Source: Bowmanella dokdonensis (GTDB lineage Bacteria; Pseudomonadota; Gammaproteobacteria; Enterobacterales; Alteromonadaceae). From it: a DNA stretch of 64,000 bases. The notes under the pieces were generated by a model. The model did no database searches and was not told the origin of the DNA. It saw only the letters and a program-made list of their open reading frames with translations. Shown one piece after another: positions 51,671 to 61,795 of the stretch. The stretch lies in assembly GCF_017254865.1 (NCBI RefSeq), contig NZ_JAFKCV010000005.1:248001-312000 (forward strand), read 5' to 3'. The position numbers were made by a program, and so were the translations under genes. Positions within the stretch are counted from its first letter, which is position 1; every line of letters begins with the position of its first letter.

Positions 51671-51685
51671 TGTAATTTTATTACA
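51671..51685. promoter_or_regulatory. HexR-like operator upstream of Spot 42
   Basis: TGTAAT-TTT-ATTACA is a perfect 15-bp inverted repeat. It agrees with the HexR consensus of Shewanella-type bacteria as I recall it (TGTAATwwwATTACA). Its centre is at about -51 from the Spot 42 start, close to the -35 element. It does not fit the CRP consensus (TGTGA-N6-TCACA). Confidence 0.6.
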
Positions 51686-51719
51686 GAAAATGCGGATTTT
51701 ATTGATCAGTCCCTATAGG

Positions 51720-54455
51720 TCAGTGGGCCTCATCCCAGTTGGCGCCAACGCCTGCTTCCACCAGCAGAGGGACATCCAGACTGGCTGCGTTTTCCATCAG
51801 CTCGACAATCTGCTGCCGGTGCGAGTCCAGATTCTGTTCTTTTATTTCAAATACCAGTTCGTCATGAACCTGCATCAACATCCGCACCTCTTCTGCCGCA
51901 TGGGCTTCAATCCAGCTATCAACTGCCAGCATGGCTCTCTTGATAATATCCGCAGCGGTTCCTTGCATAGGGGCATTGATGGCCGCCCGTTCTGCACCTT
52001 TTCTTCTGGCACCATTGCTGGATTTTATTTCCGGCAGATAAAGTCGACGACCAAAAACGGTTGAGACATAGCCTTGCTGTTTAGCCTGCGCTCTGGTTCT
52101 TTCCATATAGTCCAGTACGCCGGGATAGCGATCGAAATACAGATCCATATAGCTCTGCGCTTCCTGCCTGGGAACGTTCAATTGCTGCGCCAAACCAAAG
52201 GCAGACATGCCGTAGATCAGACCGAAATTAATTGCCTTGGCACTGCGTCGCTGATCGGCGCTGACCTGGTCCAGGGCGACACCAAATACTTCCGCTGCGG
52301 TAGCCCGGTGAATATCCTTGCCCTGGGCGAAGGCGTCCACTAATCCCTTATCGGCGGACAAGTGGGCCATGATCCGCAGTTCTATCTGGGAATAATCGGC
52401 CGCGACGATTTTATAGCCCGGCTCGGCCACAAACGCCTGGCGTACCCGACGGCCCTCAGCGGTGCGAATCGGAATATTTTGCAGATTGGGGTCCGTGGAC
52501 GACAGTCTTCCGGTTGCTGCCACTGCCTGATGATAGGAGGTGTGCACCCTGCCGGTACGGTGATTGATCATCTTGGGCAGTTTATCGGTGTAGGTATTTT
52601 TCAATTTGGTCAGGCCCCGGTATTCCATCAGCAGTTTGGGCATGGGGAACTGATTAGCCAGGGTCTGAAGGACTTCCTCTGAGGTGGAGGGCACGCCCTT
52701 GGGCGTTTTCTTTACGACCGGCAGATTAAGCTTGTTGAACAGGATTTCCTGCAATTGTTTGGTAGACCCCAGGTTAAATTCTTCACCTGCCAGTTCATAC
52801 ACTTCCTTCTCGAGCTCGAGGATCCTGGATGCCAGTTGCTGACTTTGAAGCCTGAGCTTCTGGCTGTCGATCAGCACACCCCGATACTCCATCTTTGCCA
52901 GCACAGTGGCAAGGGGCACCTCCAGCTCGGTAACAATCTGCGGCAGCTGTTTGGACTCTTTCAATTGTGACCAGAGGGTCTGATGCAACTGCAAGGTGAC
53001 ATCGGCATCCTCGGCAGCGTAGGTAGCAGCCTGTTCCAGCGGGATCTGATTAAAGGTAAGCTGTTTTGCACCCTTGCCGGCAATCTCCTCGAAATGAATG
53101 GTCTTGTGGCCGAGATAGCGCTCAGCCAGGCTGTCCATATCATGGCGGCCCGCGACACTGTTGAGTACGTAAGATTCGAGCATGGTGTCGAATGCCACGC
53201 CTTTTAATCGGATACCGTAATTGGCCAGTACATTCATATCATATTTGATGTGCTGGCCAACCTTGAGACGGTTTTCATCTTCGAGCAGGGGCTTGAGTTG
53301 GTCAAGCACCCAGGCGCGGCCCAATTGTTGTGGGGCATCCATATAGTCATGGCCAACGGGCAGGTAGGCCGCCTCACCTGGAGTGACGGCAAAACAGAGT
53401 CCTACAATCTGGGCTTCCATGTAGTTCAGGCTGGTCGTTTCGGTATCCAGAGCGAACAGGGGGGCCTGGCTGAGCTTTTCCAGCCAGTAGAAAAATTGCT
53501 TTTCGGTCAGAATGGTTTCATAGCGTTCGGCGCTGATTGAGGTGTCAGAGGAAGTTTCCGGAAGGGTGGGATCCTGATCGCCCAGTTCCTCCAGCCAGCG
53601 TTTGAACTCGAACTCTGCAAAGAGCGCTGCGAGCTTTTGCTTGTCCGCTCCCGATGGTGTGAGATCTTCCGGCGTAACTTGCAGCTGCAGATCCGTCTTG
53701 ATTGTGGCCAGCTGATAAGACAGTCTGGCCTGCTCTTCGTATTCAGCCATTTTGGCAGCCATACCCTTGGCGCCACGAAAATCAAGGCTGGCGATGTCTT
53801 CCAGCCTGGCATAAATACTGTTCAGGTCACCCAGCCCCTGAAGCATGGCCAGCGCACTCTTGTCACCTACACCCGGTACCCCGGGGATATTGTCTACCTT
53901 GTCCCCTTTGAGGGCGAGAAAATCGATTACCAGCTCCGGCGGGATGCCAAATTTCTCCACCACCGCGTCTGGATCCAACAGGCTGTTGTTCATGGTGTTG
54001 ATTAAAGTGACGTTGTGATCCACTAACTGCGCAAGGTCTTTGTCTCCTGTACTGACCAGCGTCCTGATACCCGCTTCGCTGGCCTGTCTTGTCAGGGTGC
54101 CTATCACGTCGTCTGCCTCCACACCGTCTTCGACAATGATTGGTAATCCCATGGCGCGAATAATATCGTGAATAGGCTGGATTTGTGCGCGCAGATCGTC
54201 CGGCATTGGGGGCCGGTGGGCCTTGTACTCCGGATAGATATCATCACGGAATGTCTTACCTTTGGCGTCAAATACCACGGCAATTTTTTCAGGGGAATAT
54301 TGGCGAATAAGGCTGCGCAGCATATTGATTACCCCATACACGGCTCCGGTATGGTCACCCTTGGAGTTGGTCAGGTTCGGCATCGCGTGGAAGGCGCGGA
54401 AAAGGTAGGACGAGCCGTCGACCAGGATCAGAGGATATTCAGGTTGTTTGGACAT
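51720..54455 (-). CDS. polA: DNA polymerase I
   Basis: PolA (911 residues) has all three domains. The 5' nuclease reads [15 protein letters not shown] and [18 protein letters not shown]. The 3'-5' exonuclease keeps the Asp/Glu pair in [13 protein letters not shown]. The polymerase shows [28 protein letters not shown] and [10 protein letters not shown]. The ATG at 54455 ([16 protein letters not shown]) is chosen over one 135 bases upstream, whose extension contains no family sequence. Confidence 0.97.
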   Translation of the reverse strand: MSKQPEYPLILVDGSSYLFRAFHAMPNLTNSKGDHTGAVYGVINMLRSLIRQYSPEKIAVVFDAKGKTFRDDIYPEYKAHRPPMPDDLRAQIQPIHDIIRAMGLPIIVEDGVEADDVIGTLTRQASEAGIRTLVSTGDKDLAQLVDHNVTLINTMNNSLLDPDAVVEKFGIPPELVIDFLALKGDKVDNIPGVPGVGDKSALAMLQGLGDLNSIYARLEDIASLDFRGAKGMAAKMAEYEEQARLSYQLATIKTDLQLQVTPEDLTPSGADKQKLAALFAEFEFKRWLEELGDQDPTLPETSSDTSISAERYETILTEKQFFYWLEKLSQAPLFALDTETTSLNYMEAQIVGLCFAVTPGEAAYLPVGHDYMDAPQQLGRAWVLDQLKPLLEDENRLKVGQHIKYDMNVLANYGIRLKGVAFDTMLESYVLNSVAGRHDMDSLAERYLGHKTIHFEEIAGKGAKQLTFNQIPLEQAATYAAEDADVTLQLHQTLWSQLKESKQLPQIVTELEVPLATVLAKMEYRGVLIDSQKLRLQSQQLASRILELEKEVYELAGEEFNLGSTKQLQEILFNKLNLPVVKKTPKGVPSTSEEVLQTLANQFPMPKLLMEYRGLTKLKNTYTDKLPKMINHRTGRVHTSYHQAVAATGRLSSTDPNLQNIPIRTAEGRRVRQAFVAEPGYKIVAADYSQIELRIMAHLSADKGLVDAFAQGKDIHRATAAEVFGVALDQVSADQRRSAKAINFGLIYGMSAFGLAQQLNVPRQEAQSYMDLYFDRYPGVLDYMERTRAQAKQQGYVSTVFGRRLYLPEIKSSNGARRKGAERAAINAPMQGTAADIIKRAMLAVDSWIEAHAAEEVRMLMQVHDELVFEIKEQNLDSHRQQIVELMENAASLDVPLLVEAGVGANWDEAH

Positions 54456-54856
54456 GTTGAAGAGCCCTTGGCTGACAATGCCCGGTAGCATGCCACAAGC
54501 CAACTCGTTGAGCCATGCCAGTCTTGTCCACAGTAGCTTCAGTCTGTGGATAAAGTTGTTGATTAAGTTTTCTGGCAGGCGAATAGACACATCACCTGAT
54601 TACAGGCAAAGTGCTTGAAGGGCTTACATTTACTGGTTCTGGAATAAAACGGGGAACTGCGGAACCGTTTATTTTTATTATTATCCTTTGTGGATAACAC
54701 TGGGGTAGAGAAATCTCACTTGGCCCCAGCGGAAGGCTACTCTACCATAACCCTGTTGGATGAAAAGTGTTCTTTGTCGAATCTTTATATCGATTGGCTA
54801 TGGGGTTTCGTGGCAAAGAGCATAAGTAACAAATGACGCTGTCTGGAGGGAAGAGT
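54456..54856. other. Intergenic region of polA/elbB with DnaA boxes
   Basis: These 400 bases hold no credible gene. They contain two perfect DnaA boxes in reverse orientation (TGTGGATAA, 54545-54553 and 54689-54697), one near match (TTGTCCACA, 54524-54532) and an A/T-rich run (54670-54690). The divergent promoters of polA and elbB must lie here. Confidence 0.6.
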
Positions 54857-55513
54857 ATGCAAAAGAAAGTAGCGGTAATACTAAGCGGGTGTGGCGTCTT
54901 CGATGGTGCTGAAATTCATGAATCTGTATTGACACTGCTGGCGTTGTCGAGTCAGGGAGCCAGTTACCAGTGCTTCGCGCCGGACATAGCGCAACTTCAT
55001 GTGGTCAATCATCTCACCGGGGAAGTCATGGACGGAGAAACGCGCAATGTGCTGGTAGAAGCGGCGAGGATTGCCAGAGGAGAAATCCAGGCACTGAATG
55101 AACTGGATGCTAAAGACTTCGATGCACTTATTTTGCCGGGAGGCTTTGGTGCGGCGAAGAATTTGTGTGATTTTGCACTTAAAGGTGCAGACTGCCAGTT
55201 ACATCCCCAGGTACTGTCGGCCTGCCAGGCTTTTGCCAGGACCGGCAAACCCGTTGGTTACCTTTGCATAGCACCGGCCATGATTACAAAGGTCTATGGC
55301 CCTGGTGTCAAACTGACTATTGGCACGGATCAGGATACGGCTGCGGCAATCCGCCAGATGGGCGGAGAGCATCAGGAGTGCCAGGTAGAGGACATTGTCG
55401 TTGACGAACAGCACAAGGTAGTAACCACACCGGCTTATATGTTGGCGCAGAATATCGGCGAAGCGGCCACTGGTATTAACAAGCTGGTGGATAAGGTACT
55501 GGAACTGGCCTGA
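54857..55513 (+). CDS. elbB: ElbB, DJ-1/PfpI-like glyoxalase
   Basis: ElbB (218 residues) belongs to the class I glutamine amidotransferase-like/DJ-1 superfamily; the E. coli member has weak glyoxalase III activity. VILSGCGVFDGAEIHE, LILPGGFGAAKNLCDFA, and the nucleophile elbow GYLCIAPAMI (Cys about 129) are present. The ATG at 54857 follows GGAGGGAAG; an ATG at 54833 lacks a ribosome site. Confidence 0.93.
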   Translation: MQKKVAVILSGCGVFDGAEIHESVLTLLALSSQGASYQCFAPDIAQLHVVNHLTGEVMDGETRNVLVEAARIARGEIQALNELDAKDFDALILPGGFGAAKNLCDFALKGADCQLHPQVLSACQAFARTGKPVGYLCIAPAMITKVYGPGVKLTIGTDQDTAAAIRQMGGEHQECQVEDIVVDEQHKVVTTPAYMLAQNIGEAATGINKLVDKVLELA

Positions 55514-55521
55514 AGCTTTTA

Positions 55522-55557
55522 AAAACTCTCACTGGCATTAGCCGCCAGTGAGAGTTT
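55522..55557. terminator. Bidirectional terminator between elbB and the M16 gene
   Basis: AACTCTCACTGGC and its exact complement GCCAGTGAGAGTT flank a 7-base loop, with A and T runs at the ends. It lies between two convergent genes. Confidence 0.88.
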
Positions 55558-55570
55558 CTGTATGAGTGTT

Positions 55571-56944
55571 TCAGGGAGCCTGAATGCTGGTTTGCCGCAC
55601 TTTGCCATACTCAGACAGCTTTTCCTTGATGTCTGCTGCCTTTCCAACCACCACAAACTGTAGCTTTTCTTTGGGGAAGTACCTGGCGATGATGGCTTTG
55701 GCCCGCTCAGTGGTCAATTGGTTAACCCGTGCAGAGAAACCGTTGATAAAGTCCTCATCGAAGCCGTAGATATACATCTGGGCCATCAGATCTGCCAGTT
55801 CCGAGGAGGTCTCGAATCTTGGCGGAAACTGCCCTTTTACATAGGCTTTGGCTGACTCAAGGGTCTCAGTGTCTATTCCCTGTTGCCACAATTTTGCGTA
55901 GGTTTTCAGCGCCAGGTCTATCGCCTCTTTGGTGGTTTCGGTGCGGGTGAAAGTGGAAATATAGAAGCTGCCACCCTGTTGCATGGTCTCGAAGTGACTT
56001 CTGGCGCCATAGGTCAGCCCTGAGTTGACTCTGAGTTCATCATTCAGCCAGGAGGTGAAGCGGCCTCCCAATACCGTGTTGATGACCTGTAAGGGCACGT
56101 AATCAGGGTTACTCCTGGCAATACCGGGACCGCCGATCATAAACGTGCTTTCGGAGGCATCTGCCTTGTCCACCAACAGCAGGTGGGCCTGTTCCAAAGG
56201 CTTCGGGGCTGTGAGCGGAGGTCTGGTCTGTGCCTTTCCCTGCCATTGGCCAAACAGATCTTGCAACTTCTGTTTCAACTGCTCAGCATTAAAATTGCCG
56301 GCCAGAACCAAGGCCACATTGTCCGGCTGGTACCAACGCTGGTGGAAGGCCCTGACCTGTTCAAGATCGATAGATTCCACCGACTCGGTGGAGCCATCAA
56401 CCAGGCTGGCATAGGGGTGGCCTGCAAAAAGTTGGCTGTTAAAATAGTCCTTGATCACGGCCTTGGGGCTCTCAGTTTTTTGTACCAGCCCTGCAAGGTA
56501 ACGCTGCTTGTGTTTGCTGAATTCCTCCCCGTTTAAGGCTGGGTGCAGCACCGCGTCCCTGATCATACCAAGGACCAGATCCAAATCCCTGCTGGCCATG
56601 GAAGCCTTAATATGAGTGGCTTCCAGGGACGCCTCGGCGGAGACTTGCGCACCAACAAAGTCAAGCTTCGACTCAAATTCCGCCCGGCTCATCGACTGGG
56701 TCCCCAGCAACAGATTGGCGGCCGTGAGCCTGGCCTGGCCAGCCGTCTGGTCATCAATGGCACCCGCTTTGACTGTCACCACCATGTCCACCAGCGGTAC
56801 TTCATCTTGTTCCATCAGATAAAGTGTCAGGCCGTTGTCCAGTTTATGGACCTGATAAGCGGGCAGGGTAAAGTTGCCAGCCAGAGCCGGTAAGGCCAGA
56901 GCCGCCAGGGTCATTTGGATAAATACCTTACAGATCCGCTTCAT
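55571..56944 (-). CDS. M16-family peptidase-like protein lacking the zinc motif
   Basis: This 457-residue protein has a signal peptide (about 1-22) and the two-domain M16 fold (YQVHKLDNGLTLYLMEQDEVPLVDM, then VLAGNFNAEQL and NTVLGGRFTSWLNDELR). The HxxEH site is replaced by sequence around AGQARLTAANLL, so it cannot bind zinc in the usual way. It has the R/Y segment (NSGLTYGARS) typical of the non-catalytic partner. It overlaps the active M16 gene by 17 bases, and the two probably form a heterodimeric periplasmic protease. Confidence 0.9.
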   Translation of the reverse strand: MKRICKVFIQMTLAALALPALAGNFTLPAYQVHKLDNGLTLYLMEQDEVPLVDMVVTVKAGAIDDQTAGQARLTAANLLLGTQSMSRAEFESKLDFVGAQVSAEASLEATHIKASMASRDLDLVLGMIRDAVLHPALNGEEFSKHKQRYLAGLVQKTESPKAVIKDYFNSQLFAGHPYASLVDGSTESVESIDLEQVRAFHQRWYQPDNVALVLAGNFNAEQLKQKLQDLFGQWQGKAQTRPPLTAPKPLEQAHLLLVDKADASESTFMIGGPGIARSNPDYVPLQVINTVLGGRFTSWLNDELRVNSGLTYGARSHFETMQQGGSFYISTFTRTETTKEAIDLALKTYAKLWQQGIDTETLESAKAYVKGQFPPRFETSSELADLMAQMYIYGFDEDFINGFSARVNQLTTERAKAIIARYFPKEKLQFVVVGKAADIKEKLSEYGKVRQTSIQAP

Positions 56945-58268
56945 GACTGTCCTCCTCTGCTGCCAGGATCCCTACGGTGCGATTGGCTTTTTTCAGATAC
57001 TGGGTCGCGACCCGGCGAATATCCTCTGCAGTCACGGCGGCAAATTTCTGCGGCGCGTCAAACAGGGCCCGGTAGTCGCCAAAATACATCTCAAAAGATC
57101 CCAGGGTATTGGCCTTGCCGTTGATAGTGGCCATTTCCCGGTAGAAGTCTACCAGGCGGCGGTTTTTGATCTTCTGCAACTCATCCTCTGTAACACCGTC
57201 GTGTTTGATTTCCTGCAACTGCTTGATAATCCCCTGCTCGAGTGTCTCAGCGCTGGTTTGCGGTGTTGCCACGGCATAGATGTAGAACAGGTTGGGGTCG
57301 ATAGACTCGGGGAAGTAGGTAAACAAATCGGTGGCCAGCTGTTGTTCAAACACCAGTGAACTTTGCAGTCTCGAGCTTTTGCCAGTCGCCAGGATGTCAG
57401 CCAGCATAGCCAGTGGATAGTAGTCAGCATGGCGACTGTCAGGAACATGGAAAGCCATCAGAATGTTAGGGCTGGAAACGGAGGCTTTGTGCAGATAAAC
57501 GCGGCGTTCGCCTCTTTGTTGCGGCTCAACCGTATGCACTTCCCTTGGCGGCTGCTGAGCGGGAATGGCGGCAAAGTGCTTGGTAGCCAGTTTTTTCACC
57601 TCAGCAAATTCCACCGCTCCGGCAATGACCACCACGGCATTATTGGGGGCATAATAGGTCTTGTGGTACTGAGTCAGATCCTCAAGACTCCAGTTGGCGA
57701 TATCGGATTCATGCCCTATGACCGACCAACTGTAGGGATGAGCGCGGAACGCACTGCCTTTGACTTCTTCCCAGATGGCGCGAAAATTCGAGTTTTCCAG
57801 ACCGGTTGAGCGTTCTGAGGTCACCACCCCCCTCTCACTTTCCACCATCTGCGGGTCGATGGCCAAATTGGCGATACGGTCTGCCTCCAGGTCGAAGATC
57901 AGGTCCAACTGATCGGCTGGAAACCAATTGGTGTAAACGGTCAAGTTCTCCGTGGTGTAGGCATTATTGCTGCCACCTGCGGCTTCCATCGTCCGATCGA
58001 ACTCCTTGGGACCATACTTCTTGGCGCCATTGAACATCATATGTTCAAAGAAGTGTGACAGGCCGGTAATTCCCGGATACTCGTTCCGAGAGCCCACCCG
58101 CCAGAAAAAATAGCTGTTGGCGTTGGGAATGGAATTATCTTCAAGCACGATAAAATGCATGCCATTGGGCAGGCTGAATTCCTTCACGTCCAGCTCAAGC
58201 TCGGGCTGCTCGGCCTGGACAGGTAAGGTCAGCACCAGCAGCAGCGTCAGCATTTGTTTAAACTTCAT
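56928..58268 (-). CDS. Zinc-dependent M16 peptidase, periplasmic
   Basis: This 446-residue protein has a signal peptide (about 1-19) and the inverted zinc motif HFFEHMMF (about 71-78), with the distal Glu in the ESERG segment (about 144-148). The partner domain has LRLN-like and VVVIAGAVEFAEV stretches. It resembles the PqqL/YmxG group that degrades peptides in the envelope. It is the first gene of a pair with the non-catalytic M16 protein. Confidence 0.94.
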   Translation of the reverse strand: MKFKQMLTLLLVLTLPVQAEQPELELDVKEFSLPNGMHFIVLEDNSIPNANSYFFWRVGSRNEYPGITGLSHFFEHMMFNGAKKYGPKEFDRTMEAAGGSNNAYTTENLTVYTNWFPADQLDLIFDLEADRIANLAIDPQMVESERGVVTSERSTGLENSNFRAIWEEVKGSAFRAHPYSWSVIGHESDIANWSLEDLTQYHKTYYAPNNAVVVIAGAVEFAEVKKLATKHFAAIPAQQPPREVHTVEPQQRGERRVYLHKASVSSPNILMAFHVPDSRHADYYPLAMLADILATGKSSRLQSSLVFEQQLATDLFTYFPESIDPNLFYIYAVATPQTSAETLEQGIIKQLQEIKHDGVTEDELQKIKNRRLVDFYREMATINGKANTLGSFEMYFGDYRALFDAPQKFAAVTAEDIRRVATQYLKKANRTVGILAAEEDSHEADL

Positions 58269-58460
58269 CTTAATTCCCTCAATGTATTCGCCAACCAGTC
58301 TATTACCGGGTACCGGGGGTTGCCCAGCATTGGTTGGTAAAAAAGTTTGTCCGGGTTGAGATAACCAGTGGACTTTATTTACTTTTTTGTCCGATTGGTC
58401 TTTTGATTTGATCCCAGTCGGTCAATAATTGTCTATCGGATGCTAACCAACCACAGGCAC

Positions 58461-58886
58461 ATGGCCTTGCGAATCTATCTGGCAGGAGACAATCACTCAG
58501 ACTGGCGGGCAATACTGAGGGACCGGGCAACAAAACTGGGTTTGGCTCTGATGGTTTTTTGTCCGCAGGAGGTCGAACCCTGGAAAGAAGAATCCGGGCT
58601 GGCGTCTGCAGGCCGCCTGCAGGGATTCATGCTTACTGTCAATGAGGCCCTGGAAGACAGCGCCGATCTGGTTGTGTTACGCCTGAGCGAACAATACAGG
58701 CACTGGCATGCCGTTTCTGAAGCCGGACGACTGATAGCAAAAGGCAAGCCGTTGATCCTGTACCATCCCTCTTCACTGGATAAAGAATTGGCTAGTCTGG
58801 ACCGGGTGGCCCTCCATGTAGCACACGATATGGACCAGATGATGTTTATTCTTCAGTCGCTGGCCGAATCACAGATGGCAAGCTAA
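58461..58886 (+). CDS. YtoQ-family protein (nucleoside 2-deoxyribosyltransferase-like fold)
   Basis: This 141-residue protein resembles the YtoQ family: LRIYLAGDNHSDWRAILRDRATKLGLALMVFCPQE at the start, then ADLVVLRLSEQYRHWHAVSEAGRLIAKGKPLILYHPSSL. The Rossmann-like fold is shared with nucleoside deoxyribosyltransferases, but a substrate is not known. The ATG at 58461 matches the family start, and an ATG at 58440 is equally open. It ends 7 bases before trkH, suggesting cotranscription. Confidence 0.75.
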   Translation: MALRIYLAGDNHSDWRAILRDRATKLGLALMVFCPQEVEPWKEESGLASAGRLQGFMLTVNEALEDSADLVVLRLSEQYRHWHAVSEAGRLIAKGKPLILYHPSSLDKELASLDRVALHVAHDMDQMMFILQSLAESQMAS

Positions 58887-58893
58887 GGCCAAG

Positions 58894-60345
58894 ATGCAGT
58901 ACCGAACTATTATCCGTATCCTGGGTTTACTGGTTGCCCTGTTCAGTGTAACGATGATTCCTCCCGCCCTGGTCTCGCTAATCTATGGAGATGGGGGAGG
59001 CCTGCCTTTTCTGATGGCTTTTTTTCTCTGCCTGATCACGGGGTTGTTATCCTGGTATCCCAACCGCGCCTATCGCAAAGAGTTGCGGGCCAAGGAAGGT
59101 TTCCTGATAGTGGCGTTGTTCTGGACCGTCCTGGCCAGTTTCGGTGCACTGCCTTTTCTACTGCTTGAACAGCCGCAGATGTCGGTGACCGATGCCTTCT
59201 TCGAATCTTTTTCCGGTTTGACCACCACTGGCGCCACTGTCATCGAAGGTATCGATTACTTACCCAAAGCCATGCAGTTCTACCGGCAGCAGTTGCAATG
59301 GTTGGGAGGCATGGGAATCATCGTCCTGGCGGTTGCGATACTGCCAATCCTCGGCGTCGGAGGCATGCAGTTGTATCGGGCTGAGATTCCCGGGCCGGTG
59401 AAGGACTCCAAGATGACGCCCCGAATTGCCGATACGGCAAAACATCTGTGGTTTATCTATCTGGGTCTGACGATCGCCTGCATGCTGGCCTACTGGATTG
59501 CCGGAATGAACTGGTTTGATGCCATCTGTCACGCATTTTCGACGGTGGCCATTGGCGGCTTCTCCAATTATGACGCCAGCCTGGGGCATTTCGACAGTCC
59601 GGCTATCAACCTGGTCTGCGTAATCTTCCTGTGGATCTCGGCGCTGAACTTTGCCCTGCACTACAATGCCGTCAATAACCGCAGCCTGAGATCCTATCTG
59701 CATGATCCTGAGTTGAGAGCGTTTTTTGTCATTCAAATCGTACTGGTACTGATTTGCTTTGCCACCCTTACGGCCCATCAGTGGTACGGGAGTGTGGAGA
59801 CAGCTTTTGATCAGGCATTGTTTCATGCGGTTTCTATCAGCACCACTGCCGGATTTGCCACCGACAACTTTGCCGAATGGCCGGTTTATCTGCCTATTTT
59901 GCTGCTCTTCGCCAGTTTTATAGGCGGGTGTGCCAGCTCGACAGGGGGAGGGTTGAAAGTGGTGAGGGTATTGCTGCTATACCTGCAGGGTAAAAGGGAA
60001 GTGGACAGATTGATTCACCCCAAAGCCATCTATTCGGTCAAGCTGGGAGACAGAGCATTGCCAGACAGGGTCGTGGAGGCTGTATGGGGATTCTTTTCAG
60101 CTTATGCAGTGGTCTTTCTGGTTATTATGATTGCCATGATCGCCAGTGGTATGGATAACATCAGCGCTTTCTCGGCTACGGCCGCCTGTCTGAATAATCT
60201 TGGCCCCGGTCTGGGCGGCGTGGCTGCAAACTATGCCGATGTCACGGACATGGGCAAGTGGTGGCTGGTACTGGCCATGCTGTTCGGACGTCTGGAGGTT
60301 TTCTCTTTGCTGGTATTGTTGTCGCCAACTTTTTGGCGCAGTTGA
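58894..60345 (+). CDS. trkH: Potassium uptake protein TrkH
   Basis: TrkH (483 residues, E. coli length) is the potassium-translocating membrane subunit. Four P-loop repeats can be seen: FSGLTTTGATVIEG, STVAIGGFSNYDAS, AVSISTTAGFATDNF and AACLNNLGPGLGG. Each has the selectivity-filter glycine. It needs TrkA, which lies 2 kb downstream on the other strand. Confidence 0.95.
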   Translation: MQYRTIIRILGLLVALFSVTMIPPALVSLIYGDGGGLPFLMAFFLCLITGLLSWYPNRAYRKELRAKEGFLIVALFWTVLASFGALPFLLLEQPQMSVTDAFFESFSGLTTTGATVIEGIDYLPKAMQFYRQQLQWLGGMGIIVLAVAILPILGVGGMQLYRAEIPGPVKDSKMTPRIADTAKHLWFIYLGLTIACMLAYWIAGMNWFDAICHAFSTVAIGGFSNYDASLGHFDSPAINLVCVIFLWISALNFALHYNAVNNRSLRSYLHDPELRAFFVIQIVLVLICFATLTAHQWYGSVETAFDQALFHAVSISTTAGFATDNFAEWPVYLPILLLFASFIGGCASSTGGGLKVVRVLLLYLQGKREVDRLIHPKAIYSVKLGDRALPDRVVEAVWGFFSAYAVVFLVIMIAMIASGMDNISAFSATAACLNNLGPGLGGVAANYADVTDMGKWWLVLAMLFGRLEVFSLLVLLSPTFWRS

Positions 60346-60475
60346 GCCTCTGGTGCTTCATTTCGCTGGTTTTCTGTCCGCCATCTGATAAAGTCAGCCT
60401 TATCGACGACAGAGAAAAGATGCCAGTAACAGGTCTGTGAACCCGCGGGAAAGCAGACCCTCCGAGGGACTGATT

Positions 60476-61723
60476 ATGTTTGCCTATATCGCCCGCCATC
60501 CGATCCTTGACAGTGACAAGAATGTCTATGCCTACGAATTATTGTTCAGGGATGGCCGCAAGAATTGTTTTCCCGATATCAAGCCTGATGAGGCGACCTC
60601 CAAGATTATCACTGGCAGCCACCTGACCCTGGGGCTGGAGGATATTGCCTGTCATAAGACCTCCTTTATCAACTTCCACAAGGAAACCCTGATGCATGGG
60701 TTTCCCTCCATGCTGGATCCGGAGACCGTGGTGGTTGAGATAGTGGAGGCCGTACCTACGGACAGTGAAATGGTCACTGCCTGCAAGCAAATTAAGGATA
60801 TGGGTTACAAGCTGGCGCTGGATGACCATAACTTCGATCCCAGATGGGATGTATTCCTGCCCTTTGTCGATATTATCAAGGTGGACACCCTAAGAAGCGA
60901 TTACGAGACCATCGCCCGCAATATTGCCAAGTTCCAGCAGGCCAAGGTGCAACTGGTGGCCGAGAAAGTTGAAACCCATGAGGACTTCAACCGGTTTCGC
61001 GATCTGGGTTTCGACTATTTCCAGGGGTTTTTCTTCTCCAAGCCGGAAGTCATCCGCCAGCGCAACCTGCCCACTTCCAAGCTGGCGTTGTTGGAATTGC
61101 TGCAGGAGAGTGCCAACCGGGAGTTCAATTTCGAGCGGGTCAATGCGATCTTCGAACGGGATGTGGGACTGTCCTATATGTTGCTGCGCTTTATCAATAA
61201 TCCCACTATCAACAAGCGCTACAAAATATCCTCTCTTCGACATGCACTGAATTATCTGGGCGAAATGGAGCTGAAGAAATTCATTTCCATTCTGGCGCTG
61301 GCCAATATGGGCGAGGAAAAGCCCATGGAGTTGCTGCACTTGTCCCTGGTGCGGGCTAAATTCTGTGAGCTGGTCAGCCTGGCCAAGAAGGATCAGGACA
61401 ATCCACCCAAGGGGTTCCTGGTGGGATTGTTTTCCCTGCTCGATGCCCTATTGGATCAAAATATGCTGAATCTGGTGGATAAGCTGCCTATTGACGAGGA
61501 AATCAAGTCAGCCTTATGTGGCCAGGAAGGGCGCCTGAAGAGCTATCTGGCCCTGGCGAGGGCTTTCGAGAGTGCCAACTGGCTGGCATTGATCAAGTTG
61601 TCGGGACAACTGGAACTGAGCCAGAAGATGCTGCATGGCTTGTTTAACCAGGCCATTGTATGGGGAAATGAGATACGTCAAAGCATTTCGCCGCACTTTC
61701 CCAAGACAAAGGTTACAAATTAA
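60476..61723 (+). CDS. EAL-HDOD (YuxH-like) signalling protein, degenerate EAL
   Basis: This 415-residue protein pairs an N-terminal EAL-type domain (1-200) with a C-terminal HDOD domain (about 205-390, LLQESANREFNFERVNAIFERDVGLSYMLLRFINN). In the EAL part the signature is ELL (YAYELLFRDG) and the DDFG loop reads DDHNFD. The metal-binding Asp pair is therefore incomplete and c-di-GMP hydrolysis is unlikely. Relatives act by binding partners, as CdgJ does in Vibrio motility. The ATG at 60476 follows GAGGGA. Confidence 0.88.
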   Translation: MFAYIARHPILDSDKNVYAYELLFRDGRKNCFPDIKPDEATSKIITGSHLTLGLEDIACHKTSFINFHKETLMHGFPSMLDPETVVVEIVEAVPTDSEMVTACKQIKDMGYKLALDDHNFDPRWDVFLPFVDIIKVDTLRSDYETIARNIAKFQQAKVQLVAEKVETHEDFNRFRDLGFDYFQGFFFSKPEVIRQRNLPTSKLALLELLQESANREFNFERVNAIFERDVGLSYMLLRFINNPTINKRYKISSLRHALNYLGEMELKKFISILALANMGEEKPMELLHLSLVRAKFCELVSLAKKDQDNPPKGFLVGLFSLLDALLDQNMLNLVDKLPIDEEIKSALCGQEGRLKSYLALARAFESANWLALIKLSGQLELSQKMLHGLFNQAIVWGNEIRQSISPHFPKTKVTN

Positions 61724-61753
61724 GCGGTCAGTATAAAAAAGTAAACTTGGCTG

Positions 61754-61782
61754 TTGACAAGTTTGGTCCGACTCAATAAAGT
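61754..61782 (+). promoter_or_regulatory. Promoter of tRNA-Leu
   Basis: Perfect TTGACA (61754-61759), 17 bases, then TAAAGT (61777-61782). The tRNA begins 14 bases later. Confidence 0.8.
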
Positions 61783-61795
61783 ACGCGCACTTCTC

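Noticed and set aside
51671-51685. CRP site in front of Spot 42
   Set aside because: The half-sites are TGTAAT/ATTACA with a 15-bp total length, not TGTGA-N6-TCACA. HexR fits better.
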